The notes under the pieces were generated by a model. That model made no database searches. It saw only the letters and a program-made list of their open reading frames with translations, and was not told the DNA's origin. Shown here piece after piece: positions 24,368-32,428 of a stretch of DNA of 64,000 nucleotides; the first letter of the stretch is position 1, and every line of letters starts with the position of its first letter. Origin of the DNA: Pedobacter sp. D749 (GTDB lineage: Bacteria > Bacteroidota > Bacteroidia > Sphingobacteriales > Sphingobacteriaceae); the NCBI RefSeq assembly GCF_019317285.1, contig NZ_CP079218.1, positions 62,001 through 126,000 of the forward strand, written 5' to 3'. The translations under genes and the position numbers were made by a program.

Positions 24368-24682
24368 TCAAAAAAAGACCATAATAAACCAGAAAAAAGC
24401 TAAAGAAAGCAAAATCCAGCATACATAAAAAATGAAATAGAAGATGCTGGCAGGTGTTATCTTTTTGTTGCCTGTTAACAACAACGTTATTATAAAAAAA
24501 ACAGCGAATACCATTATAAATGAATAAGGATGCATCCGGTGATAGGCCGATCCCAAAGGAGAGCCAACAACCTGATCAACGAGTTTATTTAAAATAAAAT
24601 ATAGTACGGATGTAGTCACATAAAAAACAGCACTACATAAAACTGCGTATGATAATCTATTCAATTGCCTGAGGGATATCAT
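24368..24682 (-). CDS. Membrane protein, three hydrophobic segments
   Basis: 104 residues with three membrane segments (SYAVLCSAVFYVTTSVLYF, SFIMVFAVFFIITLLL, IFYFIFYVCWILLSLAFFW). Family not recognised. It is coupled to the 60-residue membrane protein just downstream. A fused product would need a frame change (TGA-T-ATG), so two proteins are favoured over one broken gene. Confidence 0.6.
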   Translation of the reverse strand: MISLRQLNRLSYAVLCSAVFYVTTSVLYFILNKLVDQVVGSPLGSAYHRMHPYSFIMVFAVFFIITLLLTGNKKITPASIFYFIFYVCWILLSLAFFWFIMVFF

Positions 24683-24735
24683 TACATTTTTATATTAAAG
24701 CGGGAAATGGTCAATATGCCCGATAAATCTGGTGA

Positions 24736-25641
24736 TCATAATTTCTGTTGTTCTGCATCAATTAAACTGCGTATCTTCTCGTCTTTAAAGTTTGTTAATA
24801 ACATTTTAATCAGTTTATTGGTTGGGCTCAACGGATATTTGCGCATAAATCTGTTGAATTCGTCTACATTTTCGGGGTTTATGAACGCTTTTTCAGAACT
24901 TTGATATTCTATTGTTGACGTATTATCCATTCCAAATAGATAGTCACTCTGGTAAGATTGGTATTGTTCCCTTATTTTATTCCTGAGCTTAGATGTCGGA
25001 TATTTTGCCAATAGTTTTTCCCAAACTATTACTCTTTCGCCAATTTTTTCAAAAGATATGAGTAAGGATGCATCTGCACTATAAGAAACTTTATCTTCCT
25101 CACTTTTGATCGCTATATATTCTTTATAATCATCCGAAACATAGTTTTTGAAAATGTTATGGTAATAATCATTTTTGGTTTTTATTTCAACCATGCCTTC
25201 GCCAATTTCGTCGTAATCAAGATGATACTGTTCCAGAAGCGTTCCTAATTTTTTTACCCTGATTTGGGTTTGGGCATCTTCTTCATAAAATTTGTCGAGT
25301 AATTGGCTTTCAGCTTCTGTAATTTTTCCAACGAGCATCTCATTTGCTGCTAAATAAGCGTCATAAATTCCGTCAGCTTCGGTTTTTGAGGCGGTTGAAA
25401 GCTTGGCCTCTATTTTTTTCCTCTCGCTACCAATCAATAACAGCAGCTGTTCAGTGGTCATCTTATGTTTTAATGAAGTGGTCGCGATAGTGTCTGCTAT
25501 TGCACTGGTATCAGGATTTTCAAGAGCAATTTTTTTAGTGTCTGTTTTCAATTCAGTAGTAGTACCGGCTGTTCGTGTATTATCCCGGCAGGAGACCAAG
25601 ATGAGGGCGACGAATAGATAACAATAAAATTCAGTTTTCAT
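24736..25641 (-). CDS. Lipoprotein of unknown function, helical
   Basis: 301 residues from the ATG at 25641; a GTG two codons upstream is less likely. Lipobox L-V-S-C near residue 18 (ALILVSCRDN). After a Thr/Asp-rich linker of about 40 residues, the protein is almost all helical and acidic (MTTEQLLLLIGSERKKIEAKL, QIRVKKLGTLLEQYHLDYDE, WEKLLAKYPTSKLRNKIREQY), which recalls helical-hairpin or TPR-like folds. It would sit on the outer membrane. Family not recognised. Spacing to the membrane-protein pair downstream is 53 bases, so co-transcription is possible. Confidence 0.7.
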   Translation of the reverse strand: MKTEFYCYLFVALILVSCRDNTRTAGTTTELKTDTKKIALENPDTSAIADTIATTSLKHKMTTEQLLLLIGSERKKIEAKLSTASKTEADGIYDAYLAANEMLVGKITEAESQLLDKFYEEDAQTQIRVKKLGTLLEQYHLDYDEIGEGMVEIKTKNDYYHNIFKNYVSDDYKEYIAIKSEEDKVSYSADASLLISFEKIGERVIVWEKLLAKYPTSKLRNKIREQYQSYQSDYLFGMDNTSTIEYQSSEKAFINPENVDEFNRFMRKYPLSPTNKLIKMLLTNFKDEKIRSLIDAEQQKL

Positions 25642-25744
25642 GGGCACTATTAGTAATTATAACTTATGATTTAGCTAAAATACAGAACTAAGTGTAAATA
25701 AAAAGATGTTCCTGGTATTATTTCTCATGTGTGTGATGTTTTTT

Positions 25745-25809
25745 TACCTTTGTTGTAATCTACAGCTACAACTTTCGAGGAGTTTTTGGAGCGGAAACTC
25801 CTACCTTTG
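25745..25809 (+). promoter_or_regulatory. Two TACCTTTG promoter elements with TGTA/TACA and AGGAGTTT dyads
   Basis: TACCTTTG occurs twice (25745-25752 and 25802-25809), both exact TAnnTTTG matches. Just after the first lies TGTA-atc-TACA within a TTGTA...TACAA arrangement, the spacing style of BlaI/MecI operators. Between the two, AGGAGTTT (25778-25785) and AAACTCCT (25795-25802) form an 8-bp inverted repeat that touches the second element. The nearest plus-strand gene starts at 25925. No BlaI gene is in the window, so regulator identity is a guess. Confidence 0.35.
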
Positions 25810-25924
25810 CTTTAAGTATATGTGCTTGAAACCGTTATTTGCCATCCAATTCAAAATATCTATTTGTGTTGGCATTTAAATAAGTTTATGCTGGCTCGAT
25901 ATCGAATTAAAATTAATCGTCATT

Positions 25925-26314
25925 GTGAAATACTTTAAGATAATTATCCTCTGTTTTCTCATCGCCTCAGTTTTTAGCTTGAGCGGTGTGTTTGTGCTGC
26001 AATCCACCAGTTTGATTGGTAAAGCAGATTCAGATTTTAAAAACCTACCATATGGTATCGCTATCGGTATTAATCTCTGTCTTTTTCTTGGAAGCTTTAC
26101 CATTTTATTGAATCTTCAGGAACATGTTAGAACTAACATCCTATATAAGGCGCTAAGTTTTTTTCTGCTACCGTGCATATTTATATTATTTTTATTATTG
26201 GTCATGTGGGATCAGCCTTGGCCAGGCGTGCTATTTTGCGTTCCTTACCTTATTTTCTTATTTATCTTTTTTGTTCGTTCAAAAAAACAAGATAACAGGA
26301 ATTATAAAAATTGA
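25925..26314 (+). CDS. Four-helix membrane protein (GTG start)
   Basis: 129 residues starting GTG-AAA-TAC. Four hydrophobic segments: IIILCFLIASVFSLSGVF, PYGIAIGINLCLFLGSF, LSFFLLPCIFILFLLLVM, WPGVLFCVPYLIFLFIFF, followed by a basic tail RSKKQDNR. Family not recognised. The start is a GTG with no nearby ATG, so the exact N-terminus is uncertain, but the signal-like first segment supports it. It has a promoter-like region about 115 bases upstream. Confidence 0.6.
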   Translation: MKYFKIIILCFLIASVFSLSGVFVLQSTSLIGKADSDFKNLPYGIAIGINLCLFLGSFTILLNLQEHVRTNILYKALSFFLLPCIFILFLLLVMWDQPWPGVLFCVPYLIFLFIFFVRSKKQDNRNYKN

Positions 26315-26671
26315 AATCGATTTTGAGTATTTGCGGATACTGCTCCTATTTGCACCAAATACTTTCATGATTTTGTAGGCATTGTAGTATCAATTTCACG
26401 CAGCAATTCAATTCACTTGCGCCACTAACTTATCTATTTTTTTCAACCGTCTCGGTCTCTGGAGGGATTTTAAAATTGGTTTAACTATTACGCAAATTTT
26501 TTATAGCCAATTAATCGGGGATAAATATTAAGCAGGTGTAACTTACCTGTTTAATTCGCGTCCTTATTACAAGCTTCCAATATTTATATCATTTTTATGA
26601 AAAATATATTTTTTGTTTTTACGCTTTTGACTTCTACCCGTAGTGCCTCGGGTCAACATAATCAATATCCA
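26315..26671. other. Intergenic region before the serine hydrolase
   Basis: About 357 bases. The only notable item is an in-frame ATG at 26597 that would give the hydrolase a second signal-like N-terminus (KNIFFVFTLLTSTRSASG). Apart from that I see no gene, hairpin or repeat. Confidence 0.3.
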
Positions 26672-27748
26672 ATGATAAATAGAATCACAAAGATGATAAC
26701 AATATTCATTTTTGTTCTTGTAACTAATGCTTCGGCTCAATCTTCTTCCATCAAAGCTCTGGTAGAAAGTTATGCCAGTCAACACCAATTTAATGGAACA
26801 GTCTTAATTCAAAAAGACTCAAGGGTGATTTATCACAAAAGTTTTGGTGTGGCAGAACGTGCTTTCAATTCGCCCATCACCAATGATACCAAATACCAGG
26901 TTTGCTCTTTTACTAAAACCTTTACAGCAGTTTTAATACTCCAGCTTGTTGAACAAGGAAAAATTGATCTGCAGAAGAAGATAATCGATTATTTGCCTGA
27001 CTATAAAGGGGAGGGAGGATCGAAAGTTTCCATTCATCAACTGCTAAATCATACATCTGGTATGAAAAACACGGATACCGCAAAAGATGAAAATTTTCTA
27101 AAATATGGGATCGGGTTTTACCATAAACCATATCAGTTAAAGGAAATTGTCGCTAATTTCTGTTCAAACCCAATTATTAATGAGCCGGGAACAAAATTTG
27201 ACTATAACAACGGGGAATATATGATCCTGGGAAGAATATTAGAAGTAATATATAAAATGAACTATGAAGCAATATTGGACAGGCAGATTCTAAGTACCCT
27301 GGGAATGCGTAATTCCGGGCTGATATCGCATTACAAATTAATCGCCGGTCTTGCTACTCCATATTATAAAGACAAAAGCTTAGACCATCTAATTCCCAAT
27401 ATTCCCTTATATGTAGAAGATTTTTCAGCTGCAGGCGCAATGTATTCCTGTACAAAAGATATGATGCAGTTCAATAATGCATTGTTCACCTTTAAGCTAA
27501 TTAAAAAAGAAACGTTACAACAACTGTTAACCCCGGGATTGGATGGTTATGGATATAGCGTTTGGATCCGTGGCAATCAGGAATTTAGACGAATGGAACG
27601 CTACGGAAGGATAGCAGGTGCCAATGGGGTATGGTTTCATTATTTGAATGATGGATTGAGTATAATCATCTTATCAAATACAAATTTAACTGATCTTGGA
27701 GACTATGCCAACAAGATCGGGAACAGCATTTTGTCCAAAAAGCCATAG
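26672..27748 (+). CDS. Secreted serine hydrolase of the beta-lactamase/PBP4 family
   Basis: 358 residues from MINRITKMIT, which gives a clean signal peptide ending NASAQ; an upstream start at 26597 adds 25 residues. The SxxK motif is S79-F-T-K82 and the YxN motif is Y178-N-N180. QLLNHTSGM, the usual segment between them, is intact. The third motif, normally HxG/KTG, reads GRIAGANGVWF, so the first position is not His or Lys. The fold is class C beta-lactamase-like, with roles ranging from esterase to D-aminopeptidase; the substrate is unknown. A second, canonical relative lies at 59614-60666. Confidence 0.8.
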   Translation: MINRITKMITIFIFVLVTNASAQSSSIKALVESYASQHQFNGTVLIQKDSRVIYHKSFGVAERAFNSPITNDTKYQVCSFTKTFTAVLILQLVEQGKIDLQKKIIDYLPDYKGEGGSKVSIHQLLNHTSGMKNTDTAKDENFLKYGIGFYHKPYQLKEIVANFCSNPIINEPGTKFDYNNGEYMILGRILEVIYKMNYEAILDRQILSTLGMRNSGLISHYKLIAGLATPYYKDKSLDHLIPNIPLYVEDFSAAGAMYSCTKDMMQFNNALFTFKLIKKETLQQLLTPGLDGYGYSVWIRGNQEFRRMERYGRIAGANGVWFHYLNDGLSIIILSNTNLTDLGDYANKIGNSILSKKP

Positions 27749-27913
27749 ATAATAATTTTAGGACATTATAGAGAAAGAAGGCTGTATCGCATTTCCGACA
27801 ATAGTCCTTGCGAAAAATTACTGTTTGATAAGATTCAAATCTTCCCAGTCTTAAAGTGAACTAATTTGAATCACTATATTGCACCATGAATTTTAAACTT
27901 TACCGGAGCTGCA

Positions 27914-29002
27914 ATGGTCGTTTTTAATTTTTATACCCTCCTGACCGGTATTGCTGGCGTAAACCTGATTTTTATTTCTTTTTATTGCCAGTTAAACAAA
28001 GAGCGAAGAAAAAGCCTTACTGCAATTTTTCTTTCTTTATTCTGCCTGTTTATTACACTAAATCTTTTGTATGATATCTTAATGCTTAACCAGGTATTTG
28101 GGTTTTATCTTAAATTTTTAGACGAATTTTCTCTTTTGCTGGCTTTTCCCTGCCTGTATTTTTATGTACTGTCGCTTACAAATAACAACTTAAATTTTAA
28201 AAAGAAATATTTGCTCCATTGGGTTCCTGCCCTGATCTTTTTAGTTGTGTGGGTATTTCCACCTGAAAGTTTTTCATCCTGGAACCGGAACGCTCCAATG
28301 AGCTGGCTTTACTTACATTTGAATCATATACAGTTCCTGCTCTACATCATACTGATCTTTAGAATCCTGAAGAAAAACGATGAAATTTCCAGGGAACTAA
28401 TTTCCTCCATAGAAAATAGCGGGTTGAAGTGGATCAAAGAATTGCTGGTATTTATGTCCATCATATTAGTAAGCTGGATTCTGGACAATGCAGGATTGAT
28501 TAATGGGAATCTGATGTCTGTACCACTTCTTCTCTTTAGTTATTGGCTGGGCTATCAAACAATTAACCAAAAAGACATTTATTATAATGTTTCTGCAGAT
28601 TTTAAAATAGAAACTGTCATTCCGGAACAAAGCCGCTATAGAAATTCCAAGCTTACAGAGGCTAACAAGAAAGCTTATGCAGCAAAAATTGAGGAATTTA
28701 TGTCCAGGGAAAAGCCTTACTTAAATAATGAACTAACCTTAACTTCCCTGGCAGATAAACTGGATCTTAAACCGATTCATCTTTCCCAGGTTTTAAATGA
28801 AGCGTTCAAAGAAAATTTTTATGCCTTTATAAACCGGTATCGCATTGTTGAAAGCCAAAGGTTATTAAAAGATCTACGATATCATAACTATAGTATACAA
28901 GCGATAGCTTTCGAAGCCGGTTTCAATTCAATGTCGACATTTAATAAAGCTTTTAAAGAAATTGTGGGGAAGTCACCGTCTATATACCAAAAAGAGTCTT
29001 AA
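27914..29002 (+). CDS. Membrane-bound AraC-family transcriptional regulator
   Basis: 362 residues. The first 220 contain seven hydrophobic segments (LLTGIAGVNLIFISFYC, LTAIFLSLFCLFITLNLL, YLLHWVPALIFLVVWVF and others), followed by a C-terminal AraC helix-turn-helix pair: LTSLADKLDLKPIHLSQVLN and SIQAIAFEAGFNSMSTFNKAFK. This seven-helix plus AraC layout is common in Bacteroidota, where the membrane part is thought to sense envelope signals. It is followed after 100 bases by a receptor-like outer-membrane protein on the same strand, its most likely target. Confidence 0.85.
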   Translation: MVVFNFYTLLTGIAGVNLIFISFYCQLNKERRKSLTAIFLSLFCLFITLNLLYDILMLNQVFGFYLKFLDEFSLLLAFPCLYFYVLSLTNNNLNFKKKYLLHWVPALIFLVVWVFPPESFSSWNRNAPMSWLYLHLNHIQFLLYIILIFRILKKNDEISRELISSIENSGLKWIKELLVFMSIILVSWILDNAGLINGNLMSVPLLLFSYWLGYQTINQKDIYYNVSADFKIETVIPEQSRYRNSKLTEANKKAYAAKIEEFMSREKPYLNNELTLTSLADKLDLKPIHLSQVLNEAFKENFYAFINRYRIVESQRLLKDLRYHNYSIQAIAFEAGFNSMSTFNKAFKEIVGKSPSIYQKES

Positions 29003-29102
29003 TCTCTTCCTAAAGCCTATGCGGTTATCCGCTTAAGCTTAGTCGGAAGACTTTTCTTACAATTACAACGAGTTTTGGATTATGATTTTAAATCCATTGC
29101 TC

Positions 29103-31526
29103 ATGAAAATTTCTATGTTCTTTACGCTAATACTGATTAGCAGCCTGGCTTTTGCGCAGTCCAACCTGAGCCTGTCAGGCCAATTAAAATATAAAGATGG
29201 TTTTATTGCAAATGACATTACTGTTTCACTTATAAGAATCACTGATTCCGTTATCGTACAACGACAAAGTGCTTTAAAAGATGGCAAATTTTTGTTTCAA
29301 GACGTAAAGCCTGATACATACATCATTATATTTACGTCATTAGGCACCCAAAAAGCAAGGTTAGGACCGGTAACTTTAAATAAGGAAAGCCTTGTTCTTG
29401 ACACTGTATTTCTATATCGAAATGTAGAACAATTAAAGGAAGTCAGCATAAAAGGAGCCCGGCAATTAATCCAAAAATCAATTGATAAAACCACCATTAA
29501 TGTTGAGAATACGAGTCTGGCAGTTGGCAATACCGCGTTGGATTTATTAAATAGAGCCCCGGGATTAACTGTTTTGAATGATGGTACTATTCAGTTAAAC
29601 GGTAAGGCAGGCGTAACGGTGATGTTAGACGGCAGACTTACTTATTTGTCATCTTCACAACTTGCCACTTTATTGCGGAACACCAATTCAGGTCAGATTA
29701 AATCAATAGAAATCATGACTCATCCACCTGTAAAATTTGACGCATCCGGAGGTGCCGGTTTAATTAACATCATTTTAAAAAAGAATAAAGATTTGGGGAG
29801 CAATGGAACGATTACAGCAGATGTTGCCCTTGGGGAATTCATAAAGGCTAATACAGGGATTTCAATCAATCACAGGAGTAAAAAGATAAATGTATTTGGA
29901 AACTATAACTTTGCTGATAATAAAAGATACGGGATCCTGAATTTAGATCGCTCTGTAAATATGCCAGAGGATCTAAGTAACATCAGCCAGCAGAGCAACT
30001 CAACAACAAAGAATTATAATCATACCTATAAAGCTGGTCTCGACTACGATATTAATAAAAATAACACGTTCGGTTTAGTGGTGGCCTGCTATAAAAATGA
30101 TCAAACCGAGATCATACACAGCAAATCGGCCATCAGCAATAGCAGTACAGATCTATCCAACATTTCAGCCCTGAATACTGGAAAGAACCAGTATTCAAAT
30201 ACATCCTATAATATAAACTATAAATCTGTTTTAGATACGCTTGGTCAGCAACTGGATATCGACCTGGCACTTTTAAATTATAAAAATGCAGAGAAGATTA
30301 TTTATGAGAATAACTTCTTCGATGACTATGGTAATCCTGTTAAGATGACCAAAATATTTAGAAATATATCTCCAACCGATTTAAAGATAAAAGCGATCAC
30401 AATTAATTACACGCTTCCGCTTTCAAAAACATCAATGGTAGAGGTTGGTATTAAATCAAGTCTGGTTAAGACCGACAATGATTTTTTAGTTGAAAACCAA
30501 TTGGGAAATGAATGGTTAAAAGACTTGGCTCAGAGTAATAGATTCCTGTATCAGGAACGTATAAATGCTGCCTATTTAAACTTTAAAAAAGAATTTTCCG
30601 GATTCGACATGCAGCTAGGAGCTCGTGCAGAGCATACTTCAACTCATGGGAATTCAATCACGATGTCTGAAACCTTCGAACGGAAATATCTGGATTTGTT
30701 TCCCATAGTCTCTTTTAGCAAAAAAATTGATAAGAATCATACAATCAGCTTAACGGCTAACAGGCGGATTGATCGCCCCAGTTATGGTTCATTAAACCCA
30801 TTTATATACTATTTAGATTTATACACGTATAAGCGTGGGAATCCGGATCTAAAACCGCAATACACCAACAGCCTGGCTTTCGATTATCTTTTGCACCAGA
30901 AATATGGCATCGAAATCGTTTATAGCAACACGAAAGATGTTATTTCAGACATCATAAAGCCAGATGCCACTCGCGGAGCGCTATTTACGATACCTGATAA
31001 TCTAGCTAAACAGAATTCAATTAGTTTGAGTTTAAGTGTTCCGATAAGCGTAGGGAAGTTCTGGAATATGTATAACAATCTTAGTGCTTACCATGTTAGT
31101 TTTTATTCAAATGATATTTTAGGCACCATCTATAGAAGCGATCAAAATGCTATGAATTTCAAGTCGTATTCTACCTTCACAATAAGTGAGAGGTTTAATT
31201 TTGATGTGTCTTTTTTCTATCAATCCAGACAACTATATGGCACCTCCTACTTAAGGTCGTTTTCATTTGTGGATGTGGGCACCTCCTATAAATTTTTCAA
31301 CAGTCGTTTAAATTTGAAAGTTTCCGTGAAAGATATCTTCAATCAAAAAACACAAATTATGTATAGTAATCTGCCAAACGTTTATTACACAATCTATGAT
31401 AAACCAGAGACCAGGCTATTTTCTTTTGGCTTGAGTTATTCTTTTGGTGGCAAAGATGTAAAACAATCCAGAAAAAGACCTACGGGAATAGAGGAAGAAA
31501 AAGGAAGAATTGGTGGCATTCGGTGA
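29103..31526 (+). CDS. TonB-dependent-receptor-like outer-membrane barrel protein
   Basis: 807 residues from MKISMFFTL; a start seven codons upstream is possible. Signal peptide ends SLAFAQ. Residues about 25-110 are a carboxypeptidase-regulatory-like (beta-sandwich) domain (LSLSGQLKYKDG, KFLFQDVKPDTYII). A plug-like domain follows (NTALDLLNRAPGLTVL, VMLDGRLTYLSS, GGAGLINIILKK), then a large barrel with conserved RRIDRPSYGSLNPF and YKRGNPDLKPQY, as in the OMP_b-brl_3 group. These transport or sense unknown ligands and lack a SusD partner, as here. The adjacent membrane-bound AraC protein may regulate it. Confidence 0.83.
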   Translation: MKISMFFTLILISSLAFAQSNLSLSGQLKYKDGFIANDITVSLIRITDSVIVQRQSALKDGKFLFQDVKPDTYIIIFTSLGTQKARLGPVTLNKESLVLDTVFLYRNVEQLKEVSIKGARQLIQKSIDKTTINVENTSLAVGNTALDLLNRAPGLTVLNDGTIQLNGKAGVTVMLDGRLTYLSSSQLATLLRNTNSGQIKSIEIMTHPPVKFDASGGAGLINIILKKNKDLGSNGTITADVALGEFIKANTGISINHRSKKINVFGNYNFADNKRYGILNLDRSVNMPEDLSNISQQSNSTTKNYNHTYKAGLDYDINKNNTFGLVVACYKNDQTEIIHSKSAISNSSTDLSNISALNTGKNQYSNTSYNINYKSVLDTLGQQLDIDLALLNYKNAEKIIYENNFFDDYGNPVKMTKIFRNISPTDLKIKAITINYTLPLSKTSMVEVGIKSSLVKTDNDFLVENQLGNEWLKDLAQSNRFLYQERINAAYLNFKKEFSGFDMQLGARAEHTSTHGNSITMSETFERKYLDLFPIVSFSKKIDKNHTISLTANRRIDRPSYGSLNPFIYYLDLYTYKRGNPDLKPQYTNSLAFDYLLHQKYGIEIVYSNTKDVISDIIKPDATRGALFTIPDNLAKQNSISLSLSVPISVGKFWNMYNNLSAYHVSFYSNDILGTIYRSDQNAMNFKSYSTFTISERFNFDVSFFYQSRQLYGTSYLRSFSFVDVGTSYKFFNSRLNLKVSVKDIFNQKTQIMYSNLPNVYYTIYDKPETRLFSFGLSYSFGGKDVKQSRKRPTGIEEEKGRIGGIR

Positions 31527-31783
31527 AATGGCTGATTATCAAAAAAACATATAATCATTCACTTTTATTTGGATTAAGATATTCCATCGATAGGTGTAAA
31601 TAAAAAGCCGGAATGCGCAAATTATTATATTAAGTATTTCATTTTTTAATTACTCATATCATTACTGTCTTATTAACCTGAGTTCGATTCTTAAAAAGCA
31701 AACATACATATTACGGAAAACCTTAATAAACGGGTTAAGTTAGGCGCTAGCTTTAACCCAATATTTAGACGATATTTTTAAGG

Positions 31784-32185
31784 ATGAAATACTCATTTAT
31801 CAGTATTGTTTTTATGGTGAAATAGCTGCTTATTGGAATACAGTTTAAAAAATCTTACTATCCAAATAACTACGTTCCAAACCAGAAAAGCCAACGAAAT
31901 TCAAGTAGTGGTTTTTTACTTAAAATCAAACATGTTAAATTCTTTCTATGGATAATAATTTTATGCCTGTTATTGGCATTGGTTGCTAAAAACACTAATA
32001 AACAAAATAGCAAACGTAAAGAGAAACCGGAATATGTAGCTAAGAAAAAACAAAAGCGAAAGAAGAAAAAAAGACAGGCATTTCAAGCTAAAATTATTGA
32101 TACTATATCAGTTACCAAAATAGAGGAATTACCAGCAGATACAACTTCAATTTTGAATGTCGTTAATGCTCAAGACTCTTTATGA
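31784..32185 (+). pseudogene. Small membrane-protein frame interrupted by an in-frame TAG
   Basis: From ATG 31784 the frame reads MKYSFISIVFMVK, TAG at 31823-31825, and then stays open for 120 codons to TGA at 32183. The downstream part has a membrane segment (VKFFLWIIILCLLLALVAK) and a very basic run (KKKQKRKKKKRQAF) before an acidic end. The part after the stop has no ATG of its own near the beginning. It may be a decayed gene, a gene starting at an unusual codon, or chance in A+T-rich DNA. It lies next to a larger gene with the same kind of damage. Confidence 0.35.
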
Positions 32186-32244
32186 TTCCATGTATAAATG
32201 CTTTCGCCGTCACGAGATTAAAACTCATTATTAATTTAAATATG

Positions 32245-32358
32245 CCCCCACTATCCGTAGCGTTCCTCAGGAGTTCTACGGATGAGCCAATAAAAAAGAG
32301 TCTCCGACCCGGCTTAGATAAAATGAAATAGCTTTAACCAAAAAAAGCCTATCTTTCG
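32245..32358 (+). repeat. Structured direct repeat, copy A (left of helicase pseudogene)
   Basis: About 114 bases matching copy B at 35592-35699 with few differences and small indels. It contains ATCCGTAG...CTACGGAT (hairpin with an inner TCCT-C-AGGA stem), the shared string GATGAGCCAATAAAAAAGAG, a GAGTC...GACCC hairpin, and a shared GGCTTAGATAAAATGAAA. It ends in the A-rich hairpin that continues as a terminator. Paired bases in the stems differ between copies in a way that suggests selection on structure, or simply drift. Confidence 0.75.
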
Positions 32359-32367
32359 ATGAGCTTT
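32344..32367. terminator. A-rich hairpin of repeat copy A
   Basis: AAAGCCTATC, loop TTTC, GATGAGCTTT: ten-bp stem with one mismatch and one wobble, flanked by an A-run on the left and T-run on the right. It can end transcripts from either side, including the helicase pseudogene, which stops about 60 bases to the right. Confidence 0.5.
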
Positions 32368-32428
32368 AATCAGTAGAGGTAATAGGCGAAATGTAGAGCT
32401 TTTATGGTGATTTGCAAACAATCTATGA

